The translations under genes and the position numbers were made by a program. A stretch of DNA of 64,000 bases from Neoalteromonas flava (GTDB lineage: Bacteria > Pseudomonadota > Gammaproteobacteria > Enterobacterales > Alteromonadaceae), in assembly GCF_002807685.1 (NCBI RefSeq), contig NZ_PEAX01000004.1, forward strand, positions 62,001-126,000, written 5' to 3'. Position 1 is the stretch's first letter. Each line of letters starts with the position of its first letter. The notes beneath the pieces were generated by a model. That model searched no databases. It had not been told where the DNA came from and saw nothing but the letters and a program-made list of their open reading frames with translations. Shown piece after piece: positions 58,728 through 64,000 of the stretch.

Positions 58728-59888
58728 ATGATCACAAATATCCAGATACCACCTCAGCTTAAAGTGGGCGCCGGAGCGATCAATGAGATAGGGCCGCTAC
58801 TGACACAGCTTGGCGTATCTAACCCCGCAATTATTGCTGACCCAATCATGATCACTTTGGGTCAGGTAGATAAGCTCATCGATCAATTGGGTGCGCTTGG
58901 AATCTCACCATATGTGCACGGTGATGTTATGCCAGAGCCCGATGATAAATCGATTGTGGCGGCGGTTGCTATGGTCGCACAAAGTCAATGTGATGGCCTG
59001 ATAGCCTTAGGTGGCGGTAGTGCGATTGATAGTGCTAAGGCGATAGCCTTGTTGGCTTCGCATGGTGGGCAGATGCGTGATTACAAGGTGCCCAATGTGG
59101 TTACGCAAACAAGTATGCCGGTTATTGCTATACCAACGACAGCAGGAACAGGGTCGGAATGCACTAAAGTGACGGTCATCAGCGATAGCCAATCGCAAGA
59201 AAAGATGTTGTGTATGGGGCCCGGTTTGATGCCCGCCGCGGCGATATTGGATTATGAACTGACGTTATCCGTTCCGTTTAGAGTTGCAGCTGACACAGGT
59301 ATAGATGCACTAACCCACGCAATTGAGGCGTTTGTGAGCCGCAAGGCCAACGCAATGAGTGATCAGCTCGCAATCAGCGCTATGCGACTAATTGCTCCTA
59401 ATCTTATCTCTGCTTGTCTATCGCCTGAAAATCATGCGGCTAAAGAAGCGATGATGCTGGGTGCAAGCTTAGCAGGAATGGCGTTTTCCAACGCATCGGT
59501 TGCGCTTGTACATGGTATGAGTCGACCCTTAGGTGTCCATTTTCATGTACCCCATGGCATGAGTAATGCCATGTTGCTTCGTAGCGTTACTGAATTTTCA
59601 TTGACGGGGAGTTCCCAAAAATATGCTGAATGCGCCTTCCATCTTGGTATTACTAACTCGATTCAGGATGTTGCAGCTAATCATCAAGTATTGCTTAACT
59701 ATATAGAGGAGGTTGTTACCACATTAAAAGTGCCAACGATGTCAGAATTTGGAATTGCACAGTTGGAATACGACGCTTTGCTCGATGTTATGGCTGAACA
59801 AGCCCTGGCATCAGGTTCTCCGGCCAATAATCCGCGTAACCCAACGTCAGCTGAAATCATCGAGATATACCGACAGGTATATGCTTAA
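58728..59888 (+). CDS. Iron-containing alcohol dehydrogenase
   Basis: A group III alcohol dehydrogenase of 386 aa. GGGSAIDSAKA binds NAD(P); PTTAGTGSECTKVTV follows; metal ligands are D and H in DTGIDALTHAIEAFVS and two histidines in LVHGMSRPLGVHFHVPHGMSNA. The reaction is interconversion of an alcohol or diol with its aldehyde; the substrate cannot be told. The start ATG has only a weak purine-rich site (AAAGGTAATGAGC). Confidence 0.93.
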   Translation: MITNIQIPPQLKVGAGAINEIGPLLTQLGVSNPAIIADPIMITLGQVDKLIDQLGALGISPYVHGDVMPEPDDKSIVAAVAMVAQSQCDGLIALGGGSAIDSAKAIALLASHGGQMRDYKVPNVVTQTSMPVIAIPTTAGTGSECTKVTVISDSQSQEKMLCMGPGLMPAAAILDYELTLSVPFRVAADTGIDALTHAIEAFVSRKANAMSDQLAISAMRLIAPNLISACLSPENHAAKEAMMLGASLAGMAFSNASVALVHGMSRPLGVHFHVPHGMSNAMLLRSVTEFSLTGSSQKYAECAFHLGITNSIQDVAANHQVLLNYIEEVVTTLKVPTMSEFGIAQLEYDALLDVMAEQALASGSPANNPRNPTSAEIIEIYRQVYA

Positions 59889-59935
59889 TCTGCTTGATAT
59901 TGCGCGAGCGATTTACCCAGTCGCAAAGTGGTGCC

Positions 59936-60391
59936 TTACTTGTCCTCTGGTTTCTTCTCAATCACAATATCGGCGTAAGAGCGGAGCTTTTCTTTGTGTC
60001 TAAGATGCGCAAAGGGATCCTCAGATTGAATCGCGTCTTGCTGCTCATTCCCTGTTTCGCTATGGGCAGCACTTGAAGTGCGAGATTTTCTTTTTAACAA
60101 GCGCTGCAGTGCAGAATTAGGCTTGCGTTGCTCAGCTAGCGCTTCTTTACGCGCATTGTACCACTGATTGGCGACTAAAAAGACGATAACCAAGACCAGC
60201 CAAGCCGCCCATTTCAAGACAAATGACCAACCCACTGCGGGATCCTCTGTGGTGACAGAATAACTCAAGTAATCAGCATGGATCTGACCGACAAGAATAA
60301 TTGATAGCACGGTAATTATTAATGTGATCAATAAAAATTTATACCGACGCCAAAGTAAACCAGAGAGAATAATATTGATGAGTTTGTTCAT
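59936..60391 (-). CDS. Two-helix membrane protein of unknown function
   Basis: The 151-residue product has two clear membrane helices (about 18-38 and 57-77) and a charged cytoplasmic tail with KPNSALQRLLKRKSRTSS and YADIVIEKKPEDK. I do not recognise the family. It begins 3 bp after the small gene at 60394, and the two look like a fixed pair. Confidence 0.7.
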   Translation of the reverse strand: MNKLINIILSGLLWRRYKFLLITLIITVLSIILVGQIHADYLSYSVTTEDPAVGWSFVLKWAAWLVLVIVFLVANQWYNARKEALAEQRKPNSALQRLLKRKSRTSSAAHSETGNEQQDAIQSEDPFAHLRHKEKLRSYADIVIEKKPEDK

Positions 60392-60393
60392 AT

Positions 60394-60603
60394 TTAGCCG
60401 AAAATATTAAAGCCGAGGACAGCAAGGATCGCCAACAACCCTTTTTCTTTAATCGCAGAATATAACTTGGCCTCTTCTTCCTGTACCACAACCTCCAATT
60501 CGTCGGGGCTAAAGTCTTCAGGCTTGCGCTGCATTAAGACGATGCGCGTGCGCGCTCGGTCAATCGCCTTATCGCGTATCGACTGTTTGATTTTTGTGTT
60601 CAA
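60394..60603 (-). CDS. Small protein with C-terminal hydrophobic helix, 69 aa
   Basis: The N-terminal two-thirds is charged and helical (SIRDKAIDRARTRIVLMQRKPEDFSPDELEVVVQEEEAKL), the last 15 residues are hydrophobic (GLLAILAVLGFNIFG), consistent with a tail anchor. The family is not recognised. TTG start; a close ribosome binding site is not evident. Probably co-transcribed with the two-helix membrane protein downstream. Confidence 0.65.
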   Translation of the reverse strand: MNTKIKQSIRDKAIDRARTRIVLMQRKPEDFSPDELEVVVQEEEAKLYSAIKEKGLLAILAVLGFNIFG

Positions 60604-60810
60604 CGATGAAAATGGATTAATAACAGGCTCCTCACTGTGCCGCTCTGATTGGCATTCAGAGTATTCTACAAACCGAAAACCAACTCACCACACTAATAGT
60701 GGTGCCTATGCAGCCTTAATGCAATGAGTGCTCTATGTATAACTATTTTTCTGTGGCATTTGAACTTACCTTTTGTAACCGAATTTATCTACTTTCCGAC
60801 ACAGTTCTGA

Positions 60811-62949
60811 TTAGTTAGACGTTCGTTGCAACTTGAAAATCAAACTCGTTTGCGGAAAAACTATGGGTAACTGCATACCCAGTTGCATCAACACATCACC
60901 GTTATAAGTCGTGCTGTTAAGGTTAGCGAGTATAGAAGGGCTGTATTCAAATAATGTGTCAGGCCAAATACGCTCGAGTTTATAGGTAGCGGCAGGGTCT
61001 AGCCCAACAAATCGATATTTTCTAGGTTGAGTGCGCTTGGTTTCTATCACGCTATTGTAGGCAAATAACGCTTCACTTTTGTCTTTCGCAACGATGCCAA
61101 AGTCAACACTGTCACCATTACTTTCAAGCCGATAATAGTCGCCTTGATGAATAAGATGGCGATGTGCTTTGTGTAATGCAAACCCTTGCTGTAAGGCGTG
61201 CATTTCCTTTTCGGTTAGTTCGCGAGGGTCCATTTCCATACCCATGTGGCCAAAAAAAGCGACAGCAATGCGTGTTTCGATAGGGATATGCCTACCGGTA
61301 ATATGGCAATCGCGCGGACCAACATGCGATCCCATTACAATCGGAGGGATGAAAAACGAAGCGCCGCGTTGAATGTGCAAGCGATCCAAAGCATCGTTCG
61401 AGTCTGACGTCCAAAAACGATCAGTGTGTTTGAGTATGCCAAAATCAATGCGAGCACCGCCAGATGAACAGCTTTCTATCTCGACATGTGGATGAGCTTT
61501 TTTTACCCGGTCAATCAACTGGTATACCGCAAGGGTTTGCTGATGAACTGCTGGGCGACCGCAGAAACTGCCGGCGTGAGTGTTATCTCTGTTCATATCC
61601 CATTTGATATAGGTAATAAGTGGGTACTCACTTAGCACAGCGTCAATTTGCTCAAATAGGTAGTCACAGACTTCTTGGCGGGTGAGATCAAGCAGGAGCT
61701 GGTGGCGAAAGTTGATCTGTGGATTCCCTGCAGTATTGAGTACCCAATCAGGATGTGCCCGGTAAAGATCACTGTCTGGGTTTATCATCTCCGGCTCAAA
61801 CCAAATGCCCATTGCCATGCCCGCTTGGGTGACATGGTCTATTAACGGTTGTAAGCCATGCGGGTAGACTTTTGTGTCGACCACCCAATCGCCTAAACCA
61901 GCTTTGTCATGACGCCGTCCTTTAAACCAGCCATCATCCAACACAAAGCGTTCAGCCCCTGCTTTAGCTGCAAGATCTGCCATTTCCACAAGAGCCTCAA
62001 GGCTATGATTAAAGTAGATACCCTCCCAAGTGTTATAGTGGACGGGGCGTGGCTGCTCAATGAGCCTCGCATCAAGCAAGCGGCCTCGCACGTGCTCATG
62101 AAATTGCTGTGACAATTGATTAAAGCCTTGACCGCTGTAACTTACATAAAGCGTTGGGCTAGTGTAGCTTTCTCCTTGCGCCAGCATGACTTCGGTTGGA
62201 TCAAGCAATTCACCCATTTGCACATAGGTCCGCTGGTCAGGTAACAATTCGACGCGCGTGCGATGATTACCACTCCAACCCAAATGAAAACCGTAGCATT
62301 GCCCGTGTTCTTCATTGGTCTTAGGTGCGTGCAGGATAACGCCGGGGAAATTGTCATGTGAAGTCTTGCCGCGTCGATTTTCACGACTGTATGCACCTAG
62401 AAATAAATCGATACTACGGGTTTGGAACTCACTCGACCAGCGCCCTTCAAAGGCAAGAATTTGAGTAATATGATCAGCTAAGGCGATCGTTGGTGCAGCA
62501 AGTTCCTGCAGGTTGATCACCCGCGTATGCTGGTTTGTAATCCGCGAATATCCGCTTAAAACGTGACTGTGTGGATCCAGAGTTAAGTGATGCTCTAACG
62601 TTAACTGACGGGTTTCGTCTTCGGCAGTAAACTGCACGTCGGTATGCTTTGTTTGTTTAACCTGAGTGAGTCTAAAAGCTGCTGACCAAGCGATACCACC
62701 ATCATTGAGCGTCAGCGCAGGATGACCGGTAAAACCATCACCCAGGGTCGGGGTCAGGCTTATTGGAGATTCCTCAACAGGGGCACATTTCGCCTCTTGG
62801 CGTTGGGTCAGGACTGCAAGCATTTGATCTTGCACTGAGCTATGTAAACGATCCCCAAAGTACGTGATCACAGGAACACCGCGACGACAATCAAAAATAA
62901 TAGTCATACGCTCAGAATGCAGATAGATAAATGGTGGTACTGAATTCAC
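60811..62949 (-). CDS. Alpha-galactosidase (GH36)
   Basis: A 712-residue GH36 enzyme releasing alpha-linked galactose from raffinose-type sugars or galactomannan side chains. N-terminal beta-supersandwich, then the barrel with FVLDDGWFKGRRHDKAGLGDW, YIKWDMNRD (nucleophile Asp451), CSSGGARIDFGIL and RFWTSDSNDALDR (acid/base Asp516). The frame is open further upstream, but a GTG preceded by GGGGAT gives the usual family N-terminus. No signal peptide, so it is cytoplasmic. Divergent from the GH42 gene. Confidence 0.93.
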   Translation of the reverse strand: MNSVPPFIYLHSERMTIIFDCRRGVPVITYFGDRLHSSVQDQMLAVLTQRQEAKCAPVEESPISLTPTLGDGFTGHPALTLNDGGIAWSAAFRLTQVKQTKHTDVQFTAEDETRQLTLEHHLTLDPHSHVLSGYSRITNQHTRVINLQELAAPTIALADHITQILAFEGRWSSEFQTRSIDLFLGAYSRENRRGKTSHDNFPGVILHAPKTNEEHGQCYGFHLGWSGNHRTRVELLPDQRTYVQMGELLDPTEVMLAQGESYTSPTLYVSYSGQGFNQLSQQFHEHVRGRLLDARLIEQPRPVHYNTWEGIYFNHSLEALVEMADLAAKAGAERFVLDDGWFKGRRHDKAGLGDWVVDTKVYPHGLQPLIDHVTQAGMAMGIWFEPEMINPDSDLYRAHPDWVLNTAGNPQINFRHQLLLDLTRQEVCDYLFEQIDAVLSEYPLITYIKWDMNRDNTHAGSFCGRPAVHQQTLAVYQLIDRVKKAHPHVEIESCSSGGARIDFGILKHTDRFWTSDSNDALDRLHIQRGASFFIPPIVMGSHVGPRDCHITGRHIPIETRIAVAFFGHMGMEMDPRELTEKEMHALQQGFALHKAHRHLIHQGDYYRLESNGDSVDFGIVAKDKSEALFAYNSVIETKRTQPRKYRFVGLDPAATYKLERIWPDTLFEYSPSILANLNSTTYNGDVLMQLGMQLPIVFPQTSLIFKLQRTSN

Positions 62950-63046
62950 AAATATAATCCCCACGAAAATAAAATTAGTACTACGCTTAATTAGCAAGCA
63001 TTTAGCACTTTATAAATAGCCGATAATACAGCAAAATCCAATCTGT

Positions 63047-63083
63047 CATATAAATATGTTAAATGTGTCACCTATGTCATAGG
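63047..63083. promoter_or_regulatory. Operator-like dyads between the galactosidase genes
   Basis: CATAT-AA-ATATG (63047-63058) and CCTATG-T-CATAGG (63071-63083) are two perfect dyads 25 bp apart centre to centre, in the 175-bp divergent region. TGTCA occurs three times (63045, 63066, 63075). A sugar-responsive regulator may bind here; the regulator gene is not in view. Confidence 0.45.
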
Positions 63084-63124
63084 TTTTTTTACTTGCCAAG
63101 GTGCCGCATCAGAAGGAAAAATTT

Positions 63125-64000
63125 ATGTTAGGTGTGTGTTATTACCCTGAGCATTGGCCAGAGAACATGTGGTCTAAAGATGCGCAAGAGATGAAGGCGT
63201 TAGGTCTTACCTATGTGCGTTTAGCTGAGTTTGCTTGGTCTAAAATGGAACCGCGTGCGGGAGAGTATCATTTTGATTGGCTTGATCGAGCGATTGATAC
63301 ACTGGTCAATGCGGGGCTCAAAGTGATTTTGTGTACGCCAACGGCGACTCCGCCTAAGTGGCTGATTGACGAATATCCTGACATTCTTCCAGTGGACATA
63401 TTTACCGGCCACGTTCGCGGCTTTGGATCGCGCCGTCACTACGACTTTTCGAGTGAAAATTATTACCGCGAGTCGATGCGTATCACGCGTGTTATGGCTG
63501 AGCGTTATGCTAACTATCCGGGCGTGGTGGGTTGGCAAACCGACAATGAAATTGCCTGTCATGATACTGCTCACTCAGGCTCTGAAAATGCAAAGCGCGC
63601 TTTTCAGAACTGGCTTAAGCGTGAGTATGGTGACATTGATACGTTAAATCAGGCGTGGGGGACAATATTTTGGTCAATGGAGTATCAAAGTTTTGCACAA
63701 ATTGAGCTTCCTATACTCGCGGTAACCGAAACTCACCCATCACACCAACTGGCTTATCGCCGTTTCAGTTCTGATCAAGTGGTGCGTTTTCATAACGACA
63801 TGGTAGATATCATCCGTGCGTGCTGCCCGAATCACTTTGTTACTCACAACTTTATTCCTATGGTCGACACCCAAAGTGATAACTTTGCCCTAGCAGAGAA
63901 GCTCGATTTCGCCTGCTATGATAACTATCCACTGGGCCGCACAGATTTATTCTTTGCCACTGCCGATCAAGCTCAATTTAAGCGCTACATGCGTACCGGC
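63125..64000 (+). CDS. Beta-galactosidase (GH42), 3' end outside window
   Basis: 292 codons are visible. LGVCYYPEHWPENMWSKDAQ, RLAEFAWSKMEPRAG and CTPTATPPKWL start the GH42 barrel, GWQTDNEIACHDT carries the acid/base Glu142. AGAAGGA is placed at normal distance before the ATG. There is no signal peptide, so it should act on imported oligosaccharides. With the divergent alpha-galactosidase it makes a galactoside-use locus continuing past the right edge. Confidence 0.93.
   Translation, partial: MLGVCYYPEHWPENMWSKDAQEMKALGLTYVRLAEFAWSKMEPRAGEYHFDWLDRAIDTLVNAGLKVILCTPTATPPKWLIDEYPDILPVDIFTGHVRGFGSRRHYDFSSENYYRESMRITRVMAERYANYPGVVGWQTDNEIACHDTAHSGSENAKRAFQNWLKREYGDIDTLNQAWGTIFWSMEYQSFAQIELPILAVTETHPSHQLAYRRFSSDQVVRFHNDMVDIIRACCPNHFVTHNFIPMVDTQSDNFALAEKLDFACYDNYPLGRTDLFFATADQAQFKRYMRTG

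Overview
The window looks like a chromosomal segment of a marine gammaproteobacterium of the Alteromonadales type. This rests on gene content and order (slmA-coaBC-radC-rpmB-rpmG-mutM/coaD-waaA, ubiC-ubiA, ubiK, rep, kbl-tdh, glpE-glpG), on abundant c-di-GMP and chemotaxis proteins, on an Mrp Na+/H+ antiporter operon, on many outer-membrane barrels, and on a moderate GC content judged by eye. No integrase, transposase, phage gene or CRISPR array was seen, so most of the window is core or long-established chromosome.

Region by region. 1-7.5 kb: the 5' part of an SOS-controlled imuA-like gene with a textbook LexA box, two unrecognised proteins, a DUF885 peptidase, DUF1820, a lipoprotein metallo-beta-lactamase-fold hydrolase, a TetR regulator and a divergent M28 peptidase. 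7.6-21 kb: nucleoid occlusion, CoA synthesis, DNA repair and ribosomal genes (slmA, coaBC, radC, rpmBG, mutM, coaD) interleaved with LPS core genes: three glycosyltransferases between radC and rpmB, then a Wzi-type barrel, a WaaE-like transferase, Kdo kinase, a heptosyltransferase-type protein and waaA. 21.1-25.2 kb: an unusual three-gene operon of a small periplasmic phosphate-binding-like protein, an outer-membrane barrel and a membrane GGDEF-EAL protein. 25.3-38.2 kb: threonine catabolism (kbl-tdh), glpE-glpG, a periplasmic FliL-like protein, ubiC-ubiA, a chemoreceptor, ubiK, rep, a GAF-GAF-GGDEF-EAL protein and cytochrome c5. 38.4-39.4 kb: tRNA-Arg(CCG), whose 3' end is duplicated 158 bp downstream around a hairpin-rich spacer, followed by a frameshifted TMEM175-type channel gene. 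39.7-45.6 kb: a complete mrp operon with fused A and B subunits.

45.6-58.5 kb is the most intriguing stretch. An OprB-like porin lies next to a sigma-54 activator whose PAS domain carries a four-cysteine motif. Facing the activator is a four-gene operon (MMPL/RND transporter, LolA-like outer-membrane lipoprotein-sorting protein, outer-membrane barrel, DUF2892) preceded by a near-consensus -24/-12 promoter placed at the right distance from the start codon. This looks like an inducible inner-to-outer-membrane lipid or hydrophobic-compound transport system. Behind it is a 1498-residue membrane protein with several PAS-like domains and a very long coiled coil containing three repeats of about 72 residues, then a DksA/TraR-type zinc-finger protein. 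58.7-64 kb: an iron-type alcohol dehydrogenase, two small conserved-looking unknowns, and a divergent alpha-galactosidase (GH36)/beta-galactosidase (GH42) pair that runs off the right edge.

All family calls come from reading translated sequence and motifs; no database search was run. Several genes appear to start with TTG or GTG, and starts were chosen from ribosome binding sites and family N-termini where possible.
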